This document shows, one piece after another, positions 55,826 to 64,000 of a stretch of 64,000 nucleotides of DNA. This DNA is from Burkholderiales bacterium Ga0077544 (GTDB lineage Bacteria > Pseudomonadota > Gammaproteobacteria > Burkholderiales > Burkholderiaceae_D). The position numbers and the translations under genes are program-made. Location: positions 1-64,000 of the forward strand of contig LNEU01000022.1 in assembly GCA_001464355.1 (NCBI GenBank), written 5' to 3'. Position 1 is the first letter of the stretch, and every line of letters begins with the position of its first letter. The notes below the pieces were generated by a model, which ran no database searches, had not been told where the DNA came from, and saw only the letters and a list, made by a program, of their open reading frames with translations.

Positions 55826-55948
55826 GTCTGTGAGCCGGTAGCGAACGGCTTGAGTGAAAGCTGGCATGCCATCCGTCATTTTTTGGTATCAGGAATATTT
55901 GTTGTATCCTGAACCCTGTTGAAACCACCCGCGACGGCTTTTTGCCTT

Positions 55949-56836
55949 ATGCAAGATATTTCCCAAGACAAATCCGGCGATGCCAAACCGCAGCGCTCTC
56001 TGTTCGAACGTCTGACTGCACTGATCGCGCCAGAACCGGAGAGTCGCGCCGAGCTGCTGACCATCCTGCAGGACGCCCATGAACGCAAGCTGATTGATGC
56101 CGACGCACTGGCCATGATCGAAGGCGTTTTTCAGGTTTCAGAATTATCGGCACGCGACATCATGGTGCCGCGCACGCAGATGGATATCGTCGATATCACC
56201 AAGCCGATTGCAGAATGGATGCCGATGGTGCTGCAAACAGCGCACTCACGCTTCCCCGCTGTCGAAGGTGAACGCGACAACGTGGTCGGCATTTTGATGG
56301 CCAAGGATTTATTGCGCTATTACGCGGAAGAATCCTTTGACGTGCGACAGATGTTGCGCAGCGCCGTATTCATTCCAGAATCCAAGCGCCTCAACGTACT
56401 GCTCAGCGAGTTCCGCGCCAAACATAATCACATGGCCGTGGTCGTCGATGAATACGGTGGCGTGGCAGGCTTGATTACCATCGAAGACGTGCTGGAACAA
56501 ATCGTCGGCGACATCGAAGACGAATACGATTTCGATGAAGAGGAAGACAACATCCTCGCCATCAAGGCAGGTGAGTACGGCCCGCGCTGGCGCGTCAAGG
56601 CATTGACTGAAATCACGCAATTCAATGAAGAAATGGGTACGACGCTGCTCAGTCAGGACGTCGATACGCTAGGCGGCTTCGTTACCGATCATCTGGCGCG
56701 CATGCCACGCAAAGGCGAGATCGTCGATATAGACGGTCTGCGATTTGAAGTGCTACGGGCAGATGCACGTCAGATTCACGTTTTGCTGGTCGAAAAACTA
56801 CCGTCTGCCGCAGCTGATGAAGCGCTTGATAGCTAA
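55949..56836 (+). CDS. corC: CorC/HlyC-type CBS-domain transporter-associated protein
   Basis: A 295-residue cytoplasmic protein. Two CBS domains are seen: VSELSARDIMVPRTQMDIVD at the first, VVVDEYGGVAGLITIEDVLE at the second (about 65-195). A C-terminal transporter-associated domain follows (about 210-285, GEIVDIDGLRFEVLRAD). The family was described as Mg/Co efflux-associated (CorC/YbeX); recent work also links YbeX to ribosome metabolism, matching the ybeY/phoH context. The ATG at 55949 lacks a clear ribosome site. It is followed by lnt. Confidence 0.93.
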   Translation: MQDISQDKSGDAKPQRSLFERLTALIAPEPESRAELLTILQDAHERKLIDADALAMIEGVFQVSELSARDIMVPRTQMDIVDITKPIAEWMPMVLQTAHSRFPAVEGERDNVVGILMAKDLLRYYAEESFDVRQMLRSAVFIPESKRLNVLLSEFRAKHNHMAVVVDEYGGVAGLITIEDVLEQIVGDIEDEYDFDEEEDNILAIKAGEYGPRWRVKALTEITQFNEEMGTTLLSQDVDTLGGFVTDHLARMPRKGEIVDIDGLRFEVLRADARQIHVLLVEKLPSAAADEALDS

Positions 56837-56878
56837 CGTGACACGCGTGACACCCACTCTCCTGATCATTGCCTGCTC

Positions 56879-58432
56879 ATGCGCGTGAGCACTCTTTTTT
56901 CCTTTCGATTTACCGCAGCGCAGGCAAGCTTGATTGCCTTGTGTTCTGGCGCGCTGAATGTATTGGCATTTGCGCCATTTGGTTGGTGGCCGCTGCAAAT
57001 CATCACGCTCGCGCTGTTGTTCCATTTGATCTTGCAGGCACCTTCCATCAAATCTGCGGTACTGACGGGCTGGGCCTATGGCTTCGGCTGGTCGGTTTGT
57101 GGCGTGTACTGGCTCTACATCAGCATGCATCAATACGGCGGCATGCCGGCAGCAATGGCTGCCCTGGCTGTCGCGCTGTTAGCAATGCTGCTAGGAGCAT
57201 TTTCCGCCGCAGCTACGGGTGCCTGCGCATGCTTCCAACAACGCAGACAAGGAGCCGGAGCCGTCTTGCTGCTAGTTTTTCCTGCATTCTGGATGTTGTC
57301 CGAATGGTTGCGCGGCTGGATATTGACCGGATTCCCATGGGTCTCCTCCGGCTATGCACACACTGACAGTCCGCTTGCCGGTTACGCGCCACTGATAGGC
57401 GTGTACGGTTTGGGCTGGCTGGCTGCGGTGCTGGCTGCCAGCCTAGTCTTGTCAGTCACAAAAAAATCTACGCTCGGCTTGATCGTCATCATACTCGCCA
57501 GCGGGTTTGGCTTGAAAGCGGTTAACTGGACCGCACCGCAGGGCGAGCCCATCTCCGTGCGTTTGTTGCAAGGCAATGTGCCGCAGGAAATCAAGTTCGA
57601 CGCTCAACAAACAAATGTCACGCTCACGCTTTACGAAGATATGATCCGTGCTGCGCCGGCAGATTTGATTGCCACGCCGGAAACTGCTTTTCCTCTTTTG
57701 GCACATCAATTACCTGCAGACTATTTGCCACGACTGGCAGAATTTGCAACTGCATCAAATAGTCATTTGGCGATCGGCATCGCGGTAAGCGACGGCCCGC
57801 AACAATATGCGAATAGTGTGATCGGCATCGCGCCGGCAGCTGCCAGTCGCGCTACTCCGAAGTTATATCGCTACGACAAACATCACTTGGTGCCGTTTGG
57901 TGAATTCATTCCATTCGGCTTTCGCTGGTTTGTCGACATGATGCATATTCCGCTGGGAGATTTCACACGCGGCGCTGCATTGCAAGCGCCGTTTGCGGTC
58001 AAGAATCAATGGGTGTTGCCGAACATTTGCTATGAAGATTTGTTCGGCGAAGAAATCGCCGGCCAATTGCGTGCAGCAGATGCGGCCGGCAAACCAGTGG
58101 CGACCATGCTGCTGAACGTTTCCAACATTGCGTGGTTCGGCGACTCGATCGCCTTGCCGCAACATCTGCAGATATCGCAAATGCGCGCGATTGAAACCGG
58201 CCGCACCATGCTGCGCTCCACCAATACCGGCACCACTGCAGTCATAGATCCGACCGGGAAAGTCATCGCGCAACTCAAGCCTTTTGAGCGTGGCGTCTTG
58301 ACTGCATCAGTGCAAGGCTATGGTGGCATCACGCCTTATGTTTATGTCGGCAATACCTTCATCGTATTGCTGGCTTTTGCGCTGCTGATCGCCGCCTGGC
58401 GTCTTGAGCGCAGAAATCCTAATTCGCTCTAA
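56879..58432 (+). CDS. lnt: Apolipoprotein N-acyltransferase
   Basis: Inner-membrane enzyme that adds the third acyl chain to lipoproteins. The 517-residue protein has about six N-terminal membrane segments and a C-terminal nitrilase-like domain (about 220-470). The catalytic Glu is in ATPETAFPLLAH, the Lys in KHHLVPFGEFIP, and the Cys in PNICYEDLFGE. WVSSGYAHTDSPLAGYAPL is a conserved membrane-loop motif. A final membrane segment is near 490-508. It follows corC by 42 bases. Confidence 0.95.
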   Translation: MRVSTLFSFRFTAAQASLIALCSGALNVLAFAPFGWWPLQIITLALLFHLILQAPSIKSAVLTGWAYGFGWSVCGVYWLYISMHQYGGMPAAMAALAVALLAMLLGAFSAAATGACACFQQRRQGAGAVLLLVFPAFWMLSEWLRGWILTGFPWVSSGYAHTDSPLAGYAPLIGVYGLGWLAAVLAASLVLSVTKKSTLGLIVIILASGFGLKAVNWTAPQGEPISVRLLQGNVPQEIKFDAQQTNVTLTLYEDMIRAAPADLIATPETAFPLLAHQLPADYLPRLAEFATASNSHLAIGIAVSDGPQQYANSVIGIAPAAASRATPKLYRYDKHHLVPFGEFIPFGFRWFVDMMHIPLGDFTRGAALQAPFAVKNQWVLPNICYEDLFGEEIAGQLRAADAAGKPVATMLLNVSNIAWFGDSIALPQHLQISQMRAIETGRTMLRSTNTGTTAVIDPTGKVIAQLKPFERGVLTASVQGYGGITPYVYVGNTFIVLLAFALLIAAWRLERRNPNSL

Positions 58433-58456
58433 AACCCGGTAAAATCCGGGGTTTAG
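58429..58456 (+). terminator. Hairpin overlapping the lnt stop codon
   Basis: CTAAAACCCGG and CCGGGGTTTAG pair with one mismatch around a 6-base loop. There is no strong T-run; a weak terminator or processing site between lnt and glyQ. Confidence 0.45.
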
Positions 58457-58503
58457 GCAAACCCGCCCTTACCCGCACCGGGTAACGCAAAAATTCAAAC
58501 AAG

Positions 58504-59421
58504 ATGCTCACATTTCAACAAATCATTCTCACGCTGCAAAAGTACTGGGACGCGCAAGGTTGCGCACTGCTGCAACCCTACGATATGGAAGTCGGCGCCG
58601 GTACTTCGCACACTGCGACCTTCCTGCGCGCCATCGGGCCTGAACCCTGGAAGGCCGCCTACGTACAACCGTCGCGTCGCCCGAAAGATGGTCGCTATGG
58701 AGAGAACCCAAATCGCCTGCAGCACTACTATCAATTTCAGGTGGTGCTGAAGCCTGCGCCTGCGAATATTCTTGAACTGTATCTGGGCTCGCTGGAAGCA
58801 CTGGGTTTCGACCTGAAGCAAAACGATATTCGCTTCGTTGAAGACGATTGGGAAAATCCAACCTTGGGCGCTTGGGGCCTGGGCTGGGAAGTCTGGCTCA
58901 ACGGCATGGAGGTCACGCAATTCACTTACTTCCAGCAAGTCGGCGGCATCAATTGCAAACCGATCACCGGCGAAATCACTTACGGTCTGGAACGTCTCGC
59001 GATGTATCTGCAAGGCGTCGATAACGTCTACGATTTGAAATGGACAGAAGGCTTGTCTTACGGCGACGTCTACAAGCAAAATGAAATTGAACAATCGACT
59101 TACAACTTCGAACATAGCGATGCCGATTTCCTGTTCGTTGCTTTCACAGCGCATGAAAAGCAGGCACTCAATCTGATCGAAAATAAATTGGCATTGCCAG
59201 CTTACGAACAAGTGTTGAAGGCTGCGCACACATTCAACTTGCTGGATGCGCGCGGCGCGATTTCTGTCACGGAACGTGCCGCTTATATCGGCCGCATACG
59301 CAATCTGGCGCGCAGCGTCGCCAAGAGCTATTTTGACAGCCGCGCCCGCCTCGGCTTTCCTATGGCCAAGCCTGAACATGCCGCCGAAGTGCTGGCACAA
59401 ATCGAAAAAGAAACAGCATGA
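58504..59421 (+). CDS. glyQ: Glycine-tRNA ligase alpha subunit
   Basis: Catalytic subunit of the alpha2beta2 bacterial GlyRS, forming Gly-AMP and charging tRNA-Gly. The 305-residue sequence starts [15 protein letters not shown] and has [60 protein letters not shown] and the [10 protein letters not shown] motif. The stop overlaps the glyS ATG (ATGA), so translation is coupled. The length matches E. coli GlyQ. Confidence 0.97.
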   Translation: MLTFQQIILTLQKYWDAQGCALLQPYDMEVGAGTSHTATFLRAIGPEPWKAAYVQPSRRPKDGRYGENPNRLQHYYQFQVVLKPAPANILELYLGSLEALGFDLKQNDIRFVEDDWENPTLGAWGLGWEVWLNGMEVTQFTYFQQVGGINCKPITGEITYGLERLAMYLQGVDNVYDLKWTEGLSYGDVYKQNEIEQSTYNFEHSDADFLFVAFTAHEKQALNLIENKLALPAYEQVLKAAHTFNLLDARGAISVTERAAYIGRIRNLARSVAKSYFDSRARLGFPMAKPEHAAEVLAQIEKETA

Positions 59422-61544
59422 GTAACAATGTAACCACAAGCGTGGACACCAAAAATTTATTAGTTGAACTCTTCGTCGAAGAATTGCCACCCAAGGCACT
59501 GAAAAAAATCGGCGAGGCCTTCGCGCAAAATCTGCAAGCATCGTTGAAAGTACAAGGCTTGCTTTCCGACGAGAGCATATTGATGCACTTCGCTTCGCCA
59601 CGCCGACTCGGCGTGCATCTGACGCAAGTAAAAGTGCAAGCAGATGACAAGCAAGTCATGCAAAAGCTCATGCCTGCAAGCGTAGGCTTGACCGCGGATG
59701 GTGCCGCAACACCAGCGCTACTGAAAAAACTGGCGGCATTAGGCGCGAACGAATCTGCAGTCGCAGACTTGAAACGCGAATCGGATGGCAAAGCCGAAGT
59801 ACTGTTTTTCAATAGCATTGTCACCGGCGTAACGTTACCTGACGGTTTGCAAAAAGCCATGGATGACACCCTGAGCAAGTTGCCTATTCCTAAAGTCATG
59901 GGCTATCAATTGGCCGACGGCTGGAACACGGTCAACTTCGTTCGCCCTGCACACGGTCTGGTCGCGTTGTATGGCGCGGACGTCGTACCGCTTTCTGTGC
60001 TGGGTCTGAGTGCGGGCAACATCACGCGCGGCCATCGCTTTGAAGCCGGCCTAGATCCGCTATTCATTCGCAACGCCGACACTTACGCGCAACAACTTGT
60101 TAGAGAAGGCGCAGTCATCGCCAGCTTCGCCGAGCGCCGTGCAGAAATCGTGCGCCAACTCGCTGCTGCCGCGATTGAAGCGGGCAGCAATCTGACACCG
60201 ATTCAAGATGAAGACTTGCTGGATGAAGTCACCGGTTTGGTTGAGCGCCCGAATGTCTTGATTGGCCAGTTCGAAGAAACCTTCCTCGAAGTACCGCAGG
60301 AATGTCTGATCCTGACGATGAAGGCAAATCAAAAATACTTCCCGCTTTTAGATAGCGAAGGGAATTTGAGTAACAAGTTCTTGATCGTTTCCAACATCCG
60401 GCCAGCTGACGCTAGTACCGTTATTGGCGGTAATGAACGCGTCGTACGTCCACGTTTGGCCGATGCAAAGTTCTTCTTCGATCAAGATAGAAAAAAAACC
60501 TTGGCATCACGCGTTGCCGGTCTGGATAAAGTCGTTTATCACAACAAACTCGGCACGCAAGGCGAACGCATTGCACGCGTACGCGCGATTGCACAAGAGA
60601 TTGCGACCAAACTCGGCATTGATCCAAAGCAAGCTGACGTCGCGGCACAATTGGCCAAGGCCGATTTACTGACTGATATGGTCGGTGAATTCCCTGAGTT
60701 ACAGGGCATCATGGGCCGTTACTATGCTTTGCATGACGGTCTGGCAGCAGACGTCGCCGATGCGATTGAAGACCACTACAAGCCGCGTTTTGCTGGCGAT
60801 ACCTTGCCGCGCAATTCAGTTGGCATGGTGGTCGCGCTGGCAGACAAGCTGGAAACCCTGGTGGGCTTGTTCAGCATCGGGCAAATTCCGACCGGCGACA
60901 AAGATCCATTTGCATTGCGTCGTCATGCACTTGGTGTGATTCGCATGCTGATCGAAAGCAAGCTAGATATCGGCATCAATGAATTAATCGCTGCGGCGGA
61001 AAAAGCATTCAATGGACTCAGCACTGAATATCGCACTGCCTTGCTGACATTCATCTTTGATCGTCTTGCCAACGCATTGCGTGAACAAGGTTATAGCGCG
61101 CAGGAAATCGACGCCGTACTGACCTTGCAACCGCAACGTCTGTCTGACATTGCCAGCCGCCTAGCAGCAGTGCGCGCATTTGCCGCGTTACCGGAAGCAC
61201 CTGCACTGGCCGCGGCAAACAAACGCGTAGGCAACATCCTCAAGAAAGTGGAAGGTGACGTTGTCGCCAAGGTTGATCCCGCATTGTTGAAAGAAGCTGC
61301 CGAAGTCGCATTGCATCAAACGCTAATCACCGTCAAACCACAAGCTGATGCCGCATTTGCCAGCGGTGACTATAGCGCGTCGCTGCAAGCATTGGCCGCA
61401 TTGAAAACGCCGGTCGACGCCTTCTTTGACGGCGTGATGGTGAATGCAGAAGACGCAGCACTGCGAAACAACCGACTCGGATTGCTGGCCACTTTGCATC
61501 AGGCCATGAACCAGGTTGCCGACTTGTCCAAGCTAGCCAGCTGA
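59418..61544 (+). CDS. glyS: Glycine-tRNA ligase beta subunit
   Basis: A 708-residue tRNA-binding subunit of GlyRS. Family parts visible are [20 protein letters not shown] at the N-terminus, [40 protein letters not shown], and [20 protein letters not shown]. The C-terminal part (about 580-700) includes the anticodon-binding region. An ATGA overlap couples it to glyQ. The size is near the usual 690-700 residues. Confidence 0.97.
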   Translation: MSNNVTTSVDTKNLLVELFVEELPPKALKKIGEAFAQNLQASLKVQGLLSDESILMHFASPRRLGVHLTQVKVQADDKQVMQKLMPASVGLTADGAATPALLKKLAALGANESAVADLKRESDGKAEVLFFNSIVTGVTLPDGLQKAMDDTLSKLPIPKVMGYQLADGWNTVNFVRPAHGLVALYGADVVPLSVLGLSAGNITRGHRFEAGLDPLFIRNADTYAQQLVREGAVIASFAERRAEIVRQLAAAAIEAGSNLTPIQDEDLLDEVTGLVERPNVLIGQFEETFLEVPQECLILTMKANQKYFPLLDSEGNLSNKFLIVSNIRPADASTVIGGNERVVRPRLADAKFFFDQDRKKTLASRVAGLDKVVYHNKLGTQGERIARVRAIAQEIATKLGIDPKQADVAAQLAKADLLTDMVGEFPELQGIMGRYYALHDGLAADVADAIEDHYKPRFAGDTLPRNSVGMVVALADKLETLVGLFSIGQIPTGDKDPFALRRHALGVIRMLIESKLDIGINELIAAAEKAFNGLSTEYRTALLTFIFDRLANALREQGYSAQEIDAVLTLQPQRLSDIASRLAAVRAFAALPEAPALAAANKRVGNILKKVEGDVVAKVDPALLKEAAEVALHQTLITVKPQADAAFASGDYSASLQALAALKTPVDAFFDGVMVNAEDAALRNNRLGLLATLHQAMNQVADLSKLAS

Positions 61545-61580
61545 TCGCCCGTCATGCCATCCATCCCAAAAGCCGATCCG

Positions 61581-62138
61581 ATGAAACTTGTCATTCTTGA
61601 CCGCGACGGTGTGATCAATTATGACTCCGACACCTTCATCAAGTCACCGGAAGAATGGATACCCATCCCGGGTTCGCTTGAAGCGATTGCAAGATTGAAT
61701 CAAGCCGACTATCGTGTGGTCGTCGCCACCAATCAATCCGGCATCGCACGTGGCCTGTTCAATATCATGGCGCTGAATGCGATTCATCAGAAAATGCATG
61801 CAGCCGCGCAATCGGTGGGAGCAGAGATTGATGCGGTATTCTTTTGTCCGCATGCAGCCGACGATAGTTGCGATTGCCGCAAGCCTCAGCCCGGCATGCT
61901 GCACACCATCGCCAAACGCTTTGATGTCAGCCTGAAGGGATTGCCGATGATAGGCGACTCGCTGCGCGATTTGCAGGCAGGCTTTGTCGTCGGTTGCGCG
62001 CCTTATCTGGTACTGACCGGCAAAGGCGCAAGGACACTGGCAAAAGGTGGTTTGCCGCCGGGCACCACCAGCTATCCTGATCTTGCCGCCGTGGTCGATC
62101 ACTTATTGAAAGCGCCCGCGCTTACTTACGCTGTTTAA
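61581..62138 (+). CDS. gmhB: D-glycero-beta-D-manno-heptose-1,7-bisphosphate 7-phosphatase
   Basis: A 185-residue HAD phosphatase of the LPS heptose pathway. The HAD motif I is ILDRDGVINYDSDTFIKSPE with the nucleophile Asp; ATNQSGIARGLF is motif II; the zinc ligands are CPHAADDSCDCRKPQ; KGLPMIGDSLRDLQAGFVVG is motif IV. An earlier in-frame ATG at 61554 would add nine residues. It lies between glyS and plsC in one run. The protein is cytoplasmic. Confidence 0.93.
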   Translation: MKLVILDRDGVINYDSDTFIKSPEEWIPIPGSLEAIARLNQADYRVVVATNQSGIARGLFNIMALNAIHQKMHAAAQSVGAEIDAVFFCPHAADDSCDCRKPQPGMLHTIAKRFDVSLKGLPMIGDSLRDLQAGFVVGCAPYLVLTGKGARTLAKGGLPPGTTSYPDLAAVVDHLLKAPALTYAV

Positions 62139-62166
62139 ATAGCGTTGTACTTAATCTGGAGTTTTA

Positions 62167-62922
62167 ATGTCACGTGCCGTTTTGTTTTTGCGTTCGCTAT
62201 TGTTTGCATTGATTATGCTGGTCGCCACCCTGATATGGGCACCTGTATGTTTTCTGGCTGCACCTTTGTCCTATAACAAACGGTATTTCATTACGTCGCG
62301 CTGGAATGTCTTCATCATCTGGCTGGCAAAAGTCTTGTGCGGCATACGCTATGAAATCAAGGGCTATGAAAACCTGCCCGATCAACCAGTGATCCTGTTG
62401 TCCAAGCATCAGTCAGCCTGGGAAACCATTTTCCTGCTGTGCAAAATGACACGGCCACTGGTATTCGTATTCAAGAAGGAACTGCTCTACGTTCCTTTTT
62501 TCGGTTGGGCGCTTGGATTGCTGCGTATGATCCCTATCGATCGCAGCAGCGGCAAGGATGCATTTGCCCAGGTCGTCGTGCAAGGCAGACGACGTCTGGC
62601 AGATGGTCAATGGATCATCATGTTCCCGGAAGGCACACGCATCCCTGTCGGCCAAGGTGGACGGTACAAGGGTGGCGGCGCACGCCTCGCAGTGGAAACC
62701 AATACCGTGATCGTGCCCATCGCCTTGAATCCGGGTAAATGCTGGCCGAAAAATTCCTTCATCAAGCAACCAGGATTGGTCACCGTCTCTATCGGCAAGC
62801 CGATTTCACCGGAAGGCAAGAATGCCGTTGATCTGATGCAGCAAGTCGAAAATTGGATAGAATCTGAAATGCGTGTGATTTCACCCGATGACTACCGCTC
62901 CGAGTCATCGCAAAAACCTTAA
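62167..62922 (+). CDS. plsC: 1-acyl-sn-glycerol-3-phosphate acyltransferase
   Basis: Membrane-bound LPLAT-family enzyme converting lysophosphatidate to phosphatidate. The 251-residue protein has an N-terminal membrane segment (about 5-30). The acyltransferase motif I is KHQSAWETIFL (His, with Glu where many have Asp); motif III is MFPEGTRIPVG; ALGLLRMIPIDRSS and NTVIVPIALNPGK follow. It is 28 bases after gmhB, in a run with it. The product supplies phospholipid synthesis together with PlsY (31960). Confidence 0.93.
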   Translation: MSRAVLFLRSLLFALIMLVATLIWAPVCFLAAPLSYNKRYFITSRWNVFIIWLAKVLCGIRYEIKGYENLPDQPVILLSKHQSAWETIFLLCKMTRPLVFVFKKELLYVPFFGWALGLLRMIPIDRSSGKDAFAQVVVQGRRRLADGQWIIMFPEGTRIPVGQGGRYKGGGARLAVETNTVIVPIALNPGKCWPKNSFIKQPGLVTVSIGKPISPEGKNAVDLMQQVENWIESEMRVISPDDYRSESSQKP

Positions 62923-62937
62923 CGGACCTGCACATCC

Positions 62938-63840
62938 TTGAAGCTGCTTCGTCACACATCGCCTGATCCGCAACAGCTTGCGCTGCAACTCGATTTCTTT
63001 TCGTCCGATTTTTCATCGCAACCGAAAATCGATCATCCTGCACCCAAGCATTCACCAGGATCCTTGTTGCCATCAAACGCCGCGCCAAACGGCGATGCAG
63101 CCAAACCCGTCGCAAATGGCAAACGCCGCGTACATGTGGGCGAACATCATCTGGATTACACGCTGGTGCGCTCCAAGCGCCGCTCTATCGGCTTCATGAT
63201 TGATGATGATGGCTTGCGTATCACCGCGCCGAAATGGGTGACGCTAACTGAAATTGAAAATGCGATTTGCGAAAAACAGCGCTGGATTTTCACGAAACTG
63301 AATGAACGCCGCGAACGTTCTGCACGGCGTCTGCAACCGCAAATGGAGTGGCGCGATGGTGGCACCTTGCCCTATCTGGGCAGTGACATCACCTTGCGCA
63401 TACTGGCGACGCAGAGCGCCGGCATTCTGTACGATGCGAAGTCACAAGAATTGACCGTATGCCTGCCATCGGATGCGGCCGAACAACAGTTGAAAGATCG
63501 TGTCCAGGGTTGGTTGCAACTGGAAGCCAAGCGCATCTTTGCCGCACGCCTGCCGCTTTATGCAGAAAAACTCAGCGTCAGTTATCAATCGTTTGCATTA
63601 TCGTCAGCGATGACGCAATGGGGCTCTTGCACAGCGGATGGGAAAATTCGTTTGAACTGGCGCCTGATTCACTTTGCATTGCCGCTGATCGACTACGTGA
63701 TTGCGCATGAGTTATCGCATCTGCGCGAGATGAACCACAGCCCGCAATTCTGGGCAACCGTACAATCGGTATTCCCTGAATTTGCAGCAGCGAAAAAAGC
63801 CTTGCGCGAACATGCGCCGGAGACGCTGCCCATCTTTTGA
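62938..63840 (+). CDS. YgjP-like metallopeptidase-domain protein
   Basis: A 300-residue protein of the DUF45/YgjP (SprT-related, UTP pyrophosphatase) type. The zinc motif is YVIAHELSHLREMNHSPQFW (HExxH plus a later His). The central RVHVGEHHLDYTLVRSKRRS and SAMTQWGSCTADGKIRLNWR are conserved in YgjP-like proteins. The N-terminus (about 1-60) is Ser/Pro/Asn-rich and likely disordered. The start is a TTG at 62938, since no ATG lies upstream of the conserved part. It follows plsC by 15 bases. Confidence 0.88.
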   Translation: MKLLRHTSPDPQQLALQLDFFSSDFSSQPKIDHPAPKHSPGSLLPSNAAPNGDAAKPVANGKRRVHVGEHHLDYTLVRSKRRSIGFMIDDDGLRITAPKWVTLTEIENAICEKQRWIFTKLNERRERSARRLQPQMEWRDGGTLPYLGSDITLRILATQSAGILYDAKSQELTVCLPSDAAEQQLKDRVQGWLQLEAKRIFAARLPLYAEKLSVSYQSFALSSAMTQWGSCTADGKIRLNWRLIHFALPLIDYVIAHELSHLREMNHSPQFWATVQSVFPEFAAAKKALREHAPETLPIF

Positions 63841-63925
63841 GCAACGCCGTCAACACAGCATCATTTCTTCCTGATTTATATCTCGCTTATCAGCAACCAC
63901 TGACGGCATACACATGCGCATAAGA

Positions 63926-64000
63926 TCAGTGCGCTTGCTCGTCGTCTTTGCGCTCAATGAATTCGATCTTGTAACCATCGGGATCGGTAACAAATGCAAT
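63926..64000 (-). CDS. gloA: Lactoylglutathione lyase (glyoxalase I), C-terminal part
   Basis: The final 24 codons of a gene running past the window edge. The reverse strand reads IAFVTDPDGYKIEFIERKDD followed by EQAH and a stop at 63926. The D-P-D-G-Y-x-I-E-F-I/V-E ending, with its zinc-ligand Glu, is that of GloA. It detoxifies methylglyoxal with glutathione. The rest of the gene is outside the window, so its integrity cannot be judged. It converges on the YgjP-like gene. Confidence 0.9.
   Translation of the reverse strand: MAFVTDPDGYKIEFIERKDDEQAH

Noticed and set aside
58495-59601. 368-residue minus-strand frame over glyQ
   Set aside because: Antisense to a well-conserved synthetase gene.

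Overview
The window looks like a chromosomal segment of a betaproteobacterium of the Oxalobacteraceae (Herminiimonas/Janthinobacterium type). Supporting signs are the macromolecular-synthesis order rpsU-yqeY-dnaG-rpoD, a long Lys/Ala-rich rpoD N-terminus, the run miaB-phoH-ybeY-corC-lnt-glyQ-glyS-gmhB-plsC, Bug/Tct-type transporters, and the sequence style of the housekeeping proteins. The genus is inferred from protein resemblance, not from a search.

Layout. (1) 1-3780: one end of an integrated mobile element abutting the 3' end of a CAU-anticodon tRNA (best read as tRNA-Ile2). It holds a small HTH regulator, a pBBR1-type MobV relaxase with a palindrome-rich oriT/operator region, a winged-helix protein and an AlpA-like regulator; the integrase and far end are outside the window. 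(2) 3780-9300: tRNA, rpoD, dnaG, yqeY and rpsU. (3) 9390-11083: a VOC protein and a BaiN-like flavoprotein. (4) 11182-26973: a complete nitrate-assimilation island. The leftward operon nirB-nirD-nasA-ybiB-cobA is divergent from a NarK-type transporter and a PP2C/Ser-Thr-kinase fusion. Next come nasT, then nrtA-nrtB-nrtD and a soluble PilJ/NarX-P-box protein. Three sigma-54 promoters, an NtrC-type palindrome and an ANTAR-type dual-hexaloop leader followed by a terminator in front of nrtA are visible. (5) 27076-33158: tsaD and plsY/ybaK separated by an accessory cassette (HicA-like protein, short WG-repeat lipoprotein, 27-residue peptide, 902-residue ankyrin protein). (6) 33194-36700: an EEP-family protein, xerD, ogt and an isolated promoter-to-terminator unit that may encode a roughly 190-nt RNA. 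(7) 36696-45313: carboxylate uptake and sensing: tctCBA, an orphan TRAP binding protein, a sensor kinase/response regulator pair and an AEC permease. (8) 45450-64000: housekeeping genes (tsaE, amidase, dedA, mutL, miaA, tRNA-Met, dps, miaB, phoH, ybeY, corC, lnt, glyQS, gmhB, plsC, a YgjP-like metallopeptidase) and the C-terminus of gloA.

How the parts fit. Nitrate would enter through NarK or NrtABD and be reduced by NasA and NirBD, with CobA supplying the siroheme precursor. Control appears double: NtrC/sigma-54 for nitrogen limitation, and NasT-dependent antitermination of the nrt leader for nitrate. No NasS-like partner is visible. The soluble protein at 22066-22854 carries a NarX-like nitrate-binding motif and is the best candidate for the missing sensor. 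This link is an inference and is the most interesting hypothesis in the window.
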